A stretch of DNA of 64,000 bases, taken from Adiantum capillus-veneris. Taxonomy: Eukaryota; Streptophyta; Polypodiopsida; Polypodiales; Pteridaceae. Shown here one piece after another: positions 1 through 8,107 of this stretch; the stretch's first letter is position 1; every line of letters begins with the position of its first letter. A model generated the notes under the pieces. That model saw nothing but the letters and a program-made list of their open reading frames with translations, ran no database searches and had not been told where the DNA came from. Both the position numbers and the translations under genes were made by a program. The stretch is from assembly GCA_014529385.2 (NCBI GenBank), contig CM043945.1:152557741-152621740 (forward strand), given 5' to 3'.

Positions 1-854
1 TAGTAGAAAAATAATACATCCATCTTCCACCCCATATAGATAAATTCCCATGGAAATCAACTCTCCACTTGTCTTTACCAAAGATTATGGTCCCTCTCTA
101 CAAGTCTTCTATGCCCCCTACATAGGTGGCCCAATATCTCTTAAGAATATACATATAGTTTCTCTCCTTTCAAAAAGAATCCAATTGTATATTATTTTAA
201 CAAGAAAATAATATTGGGCCCTCCTCTATTTGTTTAAGCATCATAGCCTTTTGAAAAAGCATGATTCCCCTTGGATGCATACAAGCAAAGGGCCCATACA
301 AGAAGACTTGGAAGCAAAAGGTTCCCTAGCCTAGTGTGGAACTCCCAAACCGAATTCCTTGGTTCATGGGCGTGAAGAATAGTCCAAATTCATATCAAAC
401 ATGTTGAGAAGGTCAATTTTGCATTTTGAAGCATGTCATTCCGAGCTACAGGTAAAAAGTTATGGTCAAAATAGTGTAAATCTGTCAGATTCGCAGCAAA
501 AGGGAACTGTGAATCAAGTAAATCAAGAGGGTGAGATCTTATTTTTCCCCTACTCATCTTATAGAAGAGCAATGAGTGTTCAAGGTCACTTGCATGTGAT
601 GGGACCAACCTAAAGATGCTTTCTAAATGCCAAGACAGACAAGTTGAGATACCCTGCAGGAGCCACCCGTAGGGCCTCATGGTGGGGCCCACCTACATTA
701 TGCACCCCTATGGAGCCTTGACTGTCTAAAATGATATTTTTGGTGAATAAATAGTCCCTTTTATGTCCAATATTCAATGAGTGGTCAAAGGACACTTCAT
801 TAGGTCTAATCACTTACTCTAATTAAGTGTAGCATAATCCCACTCCTACACAAC

Positions 855-863
855 TATAAATAG
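855..863 (+). promoter_or_regulatory. TATA box of TatA 5' LTR
   Basis: TATAAATAG preceded by a C/A-rich stretch and followed by a C-rich run. The same motif lies at 9249-9257 in the 3' LTR, and the same nonamer occurs in the TatC LTRs (45891 and 54365) and the 38821 LTR (40643), which supports a shared Pol II core promoter. The U3/R boundary should lie roughly 30 bp downstream. Confidence 0.7.
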
Positions 864-1660
864 CCCCCCTTGGAGAGACTCAAGGACACACACACACCTA
901 TATTTTCAACTCCATGTTTTTTCTTGATCAATATTAGAGAAAACCCCAAATCTCCCTCTTTCACATTCTCCACTCTTTCCATTCTACAATCTCTTACTCC
1001 ATCAACCCAAATAAATCATTTGTAGCACCTCAATAACTTGTAAATACATCATGATCTCTCTCATGGTTATGTTATTGATCATGAAATCATCTTTAAAACT
1101 TTCAAGTGTCGCAATTCGTGATGGTTAGCCAGCGTCTGTCCTCCCCTTAAAAGGTGTGCGAGAAATCAAGTAAGTGTTTCTATTCTCAATTTACCATTGG
1201 TTTGTTTCTCCACACTTATTCAATTGGTCTAAAGAAATTTCTCACTCCAACTCTCTTTTGCTTCATTACATATGCATGTGGCTACCTCTCATGGTGATTT
1301 TATTTGTGTCACGGCATTGCATAGATGGAGATGAGCTCTCTATGCAAAGTGTGTTAGTTTGATGTAAGTGATTCTCTTGTGTGTTTGAGAGGCAAGTCTT
1401 GTGCGCATGATTTTTTTTTGATGAGTGCTTGAGAGAGGAAGAGTTTGGATGTATTATGGGTATTCTTATGGGGAGAGGGTGAATGCTATTCCACAAATTG
1501 CATATTTCATTTTGATGCACGGCATTGGGTTGCATAATCGTTGATGGTGTTCAAGTGTCCAAAGTGTATATAGAGTAAGGGGGTTTTCAAAGTGTGTTGC
1601 TTGAGTGGGTGAGTGCAAGTGTTATTTTGATTGGTTTCCTTCTCCACTCCCAAAAGAAGG

Positions 1661-1669
1661 TGGTGCCCC
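1661..1669 (+). other. PBS-like motif inside TatA U5
   Basis: TGGTGCCCC repeats the first nine bases of the true PBS at 1765, 104 bp upstream of it and still within the LTR. The other two Tat LTRs have the same motif in the same region (12575 and 46583). See findings. Confidence 0.6.
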
Positions 1670-1764
1670 AAGTAGTGTGCATACCTCTTTACGAACATTT
1701 TGTGAGGGTAGGCCCATTGGTTTGGGTTTAGAGGCCCCATTTCAAAAAGCTCGCCCTGATAAAG

Positions 1765-1784
1765 TGGTGCCCCCACCGAGGAAC
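1765..1784 (+). promoter_or_regulatory. TatA primer binding site
   Basis: TGGTGCCCCCACCGAGGAAC starts five bases after the LTR. It opens with TGG, as expected for pairing with a tRNA 3' CCA end, and is shared with TatB (12669) and TatC (46729). It is not the initiator-Met type used by the chromoviruses here. I could not assign the tRNA with certainty. Confidence 0.8.
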
Positions 1785-1816
1785 ATATTTCCAAGTTACC
1801 TTCAAATTTTTTAGTG

Positions 1817-2029
1817 ATGAACAATGGAGTTCCCATCTATCCATTTCATTTTGCACAACACATTAGAGTAAATATTCACATAGATAGAAAAGTCTTTTTC
1901 CAGCAACGCATTGTTTTTATGTTTGGTGCAGAAAGACTTAGAGAAATACTGGCATCACCCAATCCAATTATACTTCCAATCATCAATGATGAAACTTCTT
2001 TTGATGTTCACGTTTTCATTTTGTTTTAA
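1817..2029 (+). CDS. TatA leader ORF copy 1 (unknown conserved small protein)
   Basis: An intact 70-residue ORF between PBS and gag. Its core reads RKVFFQQ, IVFMFG, then NPIILP and a C-terminal SFDVHVFILF just before the stop. Close homologs sit at the same position in TatB (13409-13627) and TatC (46802-47038), with many silent differences, which argues for protein-level conservation. A paralogous copy follows at 2113. I recognise no family. I chose the ATG at 1817 because TatC also begins Met-Asn-Asn. An RNA-binding or regulatory role would be a guess. Tat/Ogre elements elsewhere can carry extra ORFs before gag, but I cannot say that this is one of those. Confidence 0.7.
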   Translation: MNNGVPIYPFHFAQHIRVNIHIDRKVFFQQRIVFMFGAERLREILASPNPIILPIINDETSFDVHVFILF

Positions 2030-2112
2030 AGGCAGGAACAAGGAGTGGTGAAGGGGTGCTCAAGGGCCATATGAAGGAACGAGGTCTTCAAACCAACAAC
2101 GAGGAGTAGCAC

Positions 2113-2325
2113 ATGAATCACGATCAAAACAATGAACCTTTTAGGCCTATTGCTCGGTAATCCATTCATAGAATCATTGCAACTAAGTTTAGGTTTCAAT
2201 CTATCATAAGGAGGATATTTGGATCCACTTGCCTCAATGAAATCAATGCTTCAATTAATCCATTTATTCTACCTATGATAAAGTACGAATTAACAATGGA
2301 TGTGTACATCTTCATTTTAATGTAA
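2113..2325 (+). CDS. TatA leader ORF copy 2, interrupted by TAA at codon 16
   Basis: From ATG 2113 there are 15 codons, TAA at 2158-2160, then 54 further codons in the same frame to TAA 2323-2325, 71 codons in all. This is exactly the length of copy 1, and the two align without gaps (Pro-Phe at residues 9-10 in both; ends DVHVFILF and DVYIFILM). TatC has the same layout with TAA at the same codon (47092). The conserved part reads INASINPFILP near residue 40. It may be a decayed duplicate, a readthrough ORF, or a 15-codon upstream ORF plus a second domain; the sequence alone does not decide. Confidence 0.6.
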
Positions 2326-2642
2326 TCAGATTTATAGTGTCAACAATCTTGTGCGACCGTAAGAGAAAAGTTTCTTTTAAAAAAAGAAATTTCAAAAAGT
2401 CTAAACAAAATGTCAAGTTTCTTTTAAGGAGGATATTTGGATCCACTCGCCTCAATGAAATCAATGCTTCAATTAATCCATTTATTCTACCTATGATAAA
2501 GTACGAATTAACAATGGATGTGTACATCTTCATTTTAATGTAATCAAATTTATAGTGTCAACAATCTTGTGCGACCGTAAGAGAAAAGTTTCTTTTAAAA
2601 AAAGAAATTTCAAAAAGTCTAAACAAAATGTCAAGTTCTTTT
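2208..2642 (+). repeat. 218-bp tandem duplication in TatA leader
   Basis: Units at 2208-2425 and 2426-2642 differ at only a few bases. Each carries the C-terminal two thirds of leader ORF copy 2 plus the sequence running into the gag start. The gag start ATG-TCA-AGT is therefore present twice: at 2409, where a stop follows within a few codons, and at 2628, where gag opens. TatC lacks it, so it is a recent private event. Confidence 0.9.
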
Positions 2643-3392
2643 CCCACGTTCTATGCAAGAAGTGGGGAAGATGCGCAAGAGTTTCTTGACAACTTGGAGA
2701 TGGCACATCTCATATCCGGGAGAGATGAAGAGGAAGTAAAGCTACGAGCCTTCCCGTTGGTTCTAAAAAAGGAAGCTAAAGCATGGTATGAGACCTTGCA
2801 ACCCCAAATCAAGTCCAATTGGGAGAGACTACGAGCAAGCTTCCTCTCCAAGTTCGGGCAAGGTGATACTTCTGAAGGACTATGGAAATGTCTTATTGGA
2901 CATAAGTAGGTATCACTTGAAGACTATCCCTCTTATGAAGCAACCTTTGTCAATCTATGGGATAGGTGGGAGGCTACATTAGAAAATCATGGTGGTGCAC
3001 CTAACTTTCTAAAGAAATAGAGATTCATGGTTGGCTTGTATCCACTTTTAAAGGCTAAAGTAGAGCTAAAATTCCCATCCACCTTCGAAGAAGCACGTGA
3101 GGTAGCCATCATCAAGTTTAGAAAACTACACTTCCATGCACATAGAGCAAGGGGTTTGAATGAAGTAAGTGAGAGGGAGTCTTCACAAACCATGGAAGCA
3201 CCAATTAGGGCCCCTCTTGCACAATCTGCACAAATAGGAGATAACTCTCAACAAGAGGTTTTACAAAGGCTAACTCAACAGCTTGAGAACCTCACTCTGA
3301 ATCTAGTACAGGGCCTACCTCAACAACGACAACCAAGAGAAGGGAATCACAATCAACGAAGACAAGCTCAAGAGTTGCGATGTTGGAATTGA
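2628..3392 (+). pseudogene. TatA gag (nucleocapsid/capsid), three in-frame stops
   Basis: Starts at ATG 2628 with a Retrotrans_gag-like region (an FYARSGEDAQEFLDNLEM opening, then KAWYETLQP and LRASFLSKFG). TAG at 2907 and 3018 and TGA at 3390 interrupt it, but the frame is kept throughout. The last stop falls inside the CCHC zinc knuckle: the first Cys is at 3381, the second Cys codon is now TGA, and GHGMYNC follows, matching TatC. Gag would package element RNA into particles; this copy could not do so without readthrough. Confidence 0.85.
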
Positions 3393-3398
3393 AATGAA

Positions 3399-6032
3399 AT
3401 GGGCCATGGCATGTACAATTGTCCACATCCAAGGCGACTTCCGGGAGACATATATCCCCCCAGACCGCCTCCTCTCACTGTGCAGCAAGAACTAGCTCAA
3501 GGCCCACAAATCCTTCGTCGACCACCACCACCAGCAAATATACCTCTCGTCCCACATGAGGAGGAAGAAAGAGGAGTCAACATCATCAAGCTAGAAGAGG
3601 TAATAGATGAGCATACTCTAAACTTTGATGTTATGCCGGCAGAAAAACGCACAAGAGCACCTGATAAGGATGAAGACATGAGAAGTGAAGGAACAAATTC
3701 AGCCAGAAGTGACAAGAAGAAGAAGTCAAAGATGGAAGAAGCTGAAAATAGCAGGAAGAAAAGATCAAGGCGAAGGGAAATTGGTATCAACGACTTCCCA
3801 TTGGGAAAGGATCTAGAGCCCTACAACATCCTGGAGGATTTACAAACCCAAAAGCCAAACATTTCATGGCCTCAACTTCTACACCTATCAGCCAAAGTAA
3901 GAAGGCAATGGCCAAAGTTGGTAAGTACAAGAATTCCAAAAAAGAAAGAAAATCTTTCCATTAAGGTTGTGGCCTCAAAGCTACAAAAAGATGTGGAACC
4001 CATTGTGGATGCTTACATAAGGGGTAAAAAGGTGTCTAATGTATATGTTGATGGTGGAGCTCAAATGTGTGTGATCACGGAAAAATCAATGAACAAGTTA
4101 GGGCTTGAAATTACAAAGTCCTCTAATTGTCAAGCTACGCTAGCCAACAACTCAAGTGTGAAGTGTTTGGGGATCATTGAAAATGTAAAAGTCTCTGTAT
4201 GTAACATAGATGCACGAGTGGATATGTATGTCATGCCAGCTAAGGGGGAGGGCTATCCCATCATCCTAGGGAGGCCTTGGCTCATTGCTATGAATGCAGA
4301 TCAAAAATGGGGAAGTGGTCGTTTGATTCTTAAGAAGGGTCAACCGGTGGTGTATGATTGGCGAGAAGGAAAGCAACTAGATATCAACTATGAAACCACG
4401 GCAGATGAAGAGAGCGAGGAGGAGAGTCCTTACTCAAGTGATGAGGAAGCATCAACCAGTGCATCAACCAGTGAAGAGGAGTTTTATTTGGAGGTAATGG
4501 GAATTGTATTCAACGCCAACACTCAAGATGTTCCTGTAGAAGAAAAGCCAACAGACAATCACACACGAGGGGATGAAAGATGCCACCACCTTGAAGAAGG
4601 ATTTGAGAAGATGCTTGCAAAAGATCTTACTTGTGAGGAGAATAGGTCCTACATCAATATGTTAAGGAGGTATCCCAATTTGTTTATCACTGACTACTCA
4701 CAAATAAGAGGTGTAGATGTAATAGAGCATCGAATTGAATTGAAACCAGGGACCAAACCCGTGGCTCAAAAGTTGAGGCGACTAGGATCTGTGCAACAAA
4801 AGGCTCTCCTACAAGAAGTGAATCGACTCTTGAAGGCTGGCTTCATCTATCCAGTATCCAACTCCGAATGGGTATCACCTATTGTAGTCACTCCCAAAAA
4901 GAATGGTAAGTGGAGGGTCTGCGTGGATTACAAACCCCTCAACGCTGCGACAAAGAGGGACCACTTCCCTCTCCCTTTCCAAGATGAAATTTTGAATGAA
5001 GTAGCAAGTCACGAATGCTACACTGTGTGCGATGGGTATTCAGGATATTTTCAAATTAGAATAGCAGAAGAGGACCAACCAAAAACCACCTTCATCACAC
5101 CTTGGGGATGTTTTGCATTCAAAGTAATGCCTTTTGGGCTCACCAATGCTCCTAGCACCTTCATGAGATTCACAATATTTGTATTTCAGCCATTCTTTGG
5201 AAAATCTATAAGAGTCTTTATGGATGATTTCTGTATTTATAGTTGTAGATCACTTCACTGCCAAAAGGTTGAAGAGGGGCTTAAGAGGCTCCATCAATTT
5301 GGGGGACAACTCAACCCAGAGAAGTGTCATATCGGTGAATCTCAGGTGGTTCTGCTAGGCCATGTGGTTTCTTCACAAGGAATTCAAGTGGATCCCTCTA
5401 AAGTAGAGGCCCTTTTGTCATTATCTCCACCAACAACAACTAAGGAGCTAATGACCTTCAACCACAAAGTGAGGTACATGTCTCGCTTCATCCATCTCCT
5501 AGCAGAATCCATCGCCCCTTTGCATAGGTTGGCAAGCCAATCCACATTTGAATGGGGGAGGGAACATGCAAAATGTTTTGAGGAAGTAAAGGGCATTATT
5601 AGCTCTCTCCCAATCCTAATGCCACCAGATCCAAAGGAGACCTACTATGTCACTCCAAGTGTAGGTTTCGAAGCAATTGGTGTTGTTTTGATGCAAAAAG
5701 ATCCTAAAACATCATACATGAGGCCGATCTATTTTGCAAGCAAGGTGATGACTCCGGCTGAGAAGGGATACACTGAAATGGAGAAAGTGTTCTTTGCAAT
5801 CTTGTTTGCGGTAAGGAAGTTTCGATCGTATCTTCTCCCTGTGCCATTTGTTTTTCTCACCTTAGAGCACAATCTACCATATGTAGTACAACACATGAGC
5901 CTCTCATCTAGAATAGCAAAGTGGGTGCTTGAACTCCAAGAATTTGAATACACTTTCCTTGTAGAAGATAGCACAAGAGCAGGACTTGCAGACATTCTCA
6001 CCTACAAAGTGAGAGAAAGGGAAGGATCATGA
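3399..6032 (+). CDS. TatA pol part 1: protease, reverse transcriptase, degenerate first RNase H
   Basis: An 877-codon open stretch, in frame with gag. It begins in the zinc knuckle, passes a Lys/Arg-rich linker (about residues 85-130) and reaches an aspartic protease with VDGGAQ at about residue 217, Asp-Gly-Gly in place of Asp-Thr/Ser-Gly. A Glu/Ser-rich spacer follows. RT occupies about residues 440-660 with VMPFGLTNAP and the catalytic FMDD box near residue 608. The following Gypsy-type RNase H lacks the expected TDAS and TDH acids (it reads TPSV and TLEH). It ends at TGA 6030, probably from CGA, and the frame continues into the next piece. Confidence 0.88.
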   Translation: MGHGMYNCPHPRRLPGDIYPPRPPPLTVQQELAQGPQILRRPPPPANIPLVPHEEEERGVNIIKLEEVIDEHTLNFDVMPAEKRTRAPDKDEDMRSEGTNSARSDKKKKSKMEEAENSRKKRSRRREIGINDFPLGKDLEPYNILEDLQTQKPNISWPQLLHLSAKVRRQWPKLVSTRIPKKKENLSIKVVASKLQKDVEPIVDAYIRGKKVSNVYVDGGAQMCVITEKSMNKLGLEITKSSNCQATLANNSSVKCLGIIENVKVSVCNIDARVDMYVMPAKGEGYPIILGRPWLIAMNADQKWGSGRLILKKGQPVVYDWREGKQLDINYETTADEESEEESPYSSDEEASTSASTSEEEFYLEVMGIVFNANTQDVPVEEKPTDNHTRGDERCHHLEEGFEKMLAKDLTCEENRSYINMLRRYPNLFITDYSQIRGVDVIEHRIELKPGTKPVAQKLRRLGSVQQKALLQEVNRLLKAGFIYPVSNSEWVSPIVVTPKKNGKWRVCVDYKPLNAATKRDHFPLPFQDEILNEVASHECYTVCDGYSGYFQIRIAEEDQPKTTFITPWGCFAFKVMPFGLTNAPSTFMRFTIFVFQPFFGKSIRVFMDDFCIYSCRSLHCQKVEEGLKRLHQFGGQLNPEKCHIGESQVVLLGHVVSSQGIQVDPSKVEALLSLSPPTTTKELMTFNHKVRYMSRFIHLLAESIAPLHRLASQSTFEWGREHAKCFEEVKGIISSLPILMPPDPKETYYVTPSVGFEAIGVVLMQKDPKTSYMRPIYFASKVMTPAEKGYTEMEKVFFAILFAVRKFRSYLLPVPFVFLTLEHNLPYVVQHMSLSSRIAKWVLELQEFEYTFLVEDSTRAGLADILTYKVREREGS

Positions 6033-6065
6033 CTACAAAGAGAGGAAGGCTCAAAACAATTCAAA

Positions 6066-7934
6066 GTGAAGGAGATTGATAATGCGTATACTTTATGCTT
6101 TGACGGAGCTTATCAACGCCAACAAGACAAAGCAGCAGGGGGGATCATCATTTTGAACCCACAAAAGGAGGTAATGGTTAGAAAAGGTATCACTCTACCC
6201 AGTGTCCACTCTAACAATGAGGCTGAGTATGCTGCTCTAACCCTTGGGTTAGAAGAATGCAAAGAATTAGGCATACAAAGACTTATTATCAAAGGTGATT
6301 CTTTGCTAGTGGTCAGGCAAATCCAAGGGACTTGGAGGTGCAAGAATCGTACATTGTTTGAGTGGCTCAGTAGTGTAAGAGCTTTGATGAAGGGTTTTAA
6401 AGCAACACAGGTACAACACATTGTGAGAACTCATAACAAGGAAGCAGACTTACTCGTAAATGAAAAGCTTCAAATGGCGGTAGGAGGTGTGAAACTATAT
6501 GAACCCAAATATCAAGGTCAGGAGGAGCTAAAAGACATTATCTTCTTTCTACAAGCAGGTGAGCGTCCCAAACACTTAGACAAGGTGCAAAGACATAGAC
6601 TAGTTAAGAAGGCCACACCTTACCAGTTGATCGGGGATGATTTATATCACAAAGTGAAAGATTTGGTCTTGAGGAGAGTACCAGGTGTGCAAGAGATAGA
6701 GAAAATTCTTCTTTCATGTCATGATGATGTCTGTGGTGGTCACTTTTCTCAAGATATTACAAGTAGGAAGATTTTACAAGCAGGGTTTATTTGGCCGAGC
6801 TTACATCGTGATGTCCAATATTGGTGTAAGGCATGTAAGCCATGCCAAATTGCTGGGGATAGAAGACTAACATATGAGCCTCGAGTCCCAATAATATCTT
6901 ATGGTCCTTTTGAAAAGTGGGGTGTGGATGCAATAGGTCCCCTACCTCGTACTTCTACAGGGAAGGTTTTCATCATCATGGGTGTTGACTACATGACACG
7001 ATGGGCGGAAGCAACAAGCACAACCCGAATCACAGCTGAAGAGGTATCAAAGTTTATTTTTGATCATATTTGTAGTAGGTTTGGAACACCCCTAGAAATC
7101 TTATCAGATCGAGGCCCGGGTTTTAGGGCTGACCTTCTGAATGATCTCTTGAGGAGGTTAAAAGTGAAACACTGGCATTCCACACCCTACTATCCTCAAT
7201 GCAATGGATTGGTGGAAAAAGTGAATGGAATGATATGTAAGATCATTTCTAAGCAGGTTGTGGACCGGCCTAATGATTGGGATTGCCATTTGACGGCTGC
7301 TCTTTGGGCGTATAGGACATCTTTCAAGGTATCTACCCAATTCACCCCTTTTCATCTAGTTTATGGACAGGAGGCACTTCTCCCCATTGAGGTAGAGCTC
7401 TCAAGCTTGCGCGTTCTTGCAAGAGTGGTAAAAAAACCAAAAGAGGTTCTACATGAAAGGATCTTAGATCTCCAATGACTTGAGCTAGATAGAGAAGAGT
7501 CCATTGATCACTACATCACCAAAGCGACAAGCCAAAGGAATAAAATCAACAAGAAGCTCAAGGGGAAAGGATTGAAGGAAGGTATGTTGGTTCTTCGCTA
7601 TGATAACCGACTTGACAAAAAGGTTTTTCAAAGATGGGAGGGACCTTTCATGATAAAAACAAAGTTTGGGAATGGTAGTTACAGATTAGCAGATTTATCA
7701 GGAAAACTCCACAAGACCAGAGTCAATGGATGGAGATTAAAGCCCTACTTTCAACGTATCAATCCGTTGATAGGTAGTCATCTACCTACATCGTCTAAGC
7801 TACAAATTGACATGGCTCCCTTCGGCTTGGCAAATGCTCCACCTATTTTTAAAGCTTTGATGTGCAAAGAAGAACCAGCCTTGGAATCTGAACATACCCA
7901 AGCCAACCCTCCCATCTCCGATTTATGGGATTGA
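6066..7934 (+). pseudogene. TatA pol part 2: second RNase H and integrase
   Basis: Continues the polyprotein frame after TGA 6030. The second RNase H keeps its acidic residues (CFDGAY, NNEAEYAAL, KGDSLL, KEADLL). Integrase follows, with an HHCC zinc finger (GGHFS...CKACKPCQ) and catalytic acids in GVDAIGPLP, LSDRGPGF and NGLVEKVNG, so its active site looks intact. TGA at 7476 interrupts just before the C-terminal module (LRYDNRLD, WEGPF, RVNGWRLKPY), which resembles a GPY/F module. I see no chromodomain, as expected for Tat elements. Confidence 0.85.
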
Positions 7935-8107
7935 GGTAATGAAAAGCAGGTCTAATGGAGTAAAAGAGTGCATGACACTCCTCCTATTGAAAAAAAAAAG
8001 TGGAAAAGAAAAAATGACAAAAAAAAGAGAAAAAAAAGAAGAAGAAAAAGAAGCAACACCGTCCTCCTAAAGATATAAATATCTCTAGGCTTGGGGAAGG
8101 GCTAATA
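7935..8107 (+). promoter_or_regulatory. TatA 3' untranslated region with polypurine tract (8093-8101)
   Basis: An A-rich, almost pure purine stretch (about 7985-8055) precedes GGGGAAGGG at 8093-8101, then CTAATA and the LTR start TGAGTGGC. TatC has GGGGGAGGG at 52641 in the same relation to its LTR. This is the likely plus-strand primer. The 5-6 bases between tract and LTR are slightly unusual. Confidence 0.65.

Larger units (their letters stand above)
1..1759 (+). repeat. TatA 5' LTR (partial)
   Basis: Nearly identical to 8391-10197. The 3' copy is about 48 nt longer, mostly from one indel near 9361-9410. The right edge is set by loss of similarity after 1757-1759 and by the PBS five bases later. 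The last bases read GA here and CA in the 3' copy, so one point change has altered the terminal dinucleotide. Small ORFs inside it are not credible genes. Confidence 0.9.

Noticed and set aside
390-692. 100-codon minus-strand ORF, also at 8784-9086
   Set aside because: Both copies lie in the two TatA LTRs, so their identity reflects LTR duplication, not selection; no recognisable motif.
3399-6032. Independent gene starting at ATG 3399
   Set aside because: The ATG lies inside the gag zinc knuckle; the frame is continuous with gag at 2628 and only a stop at 3390 separates them.
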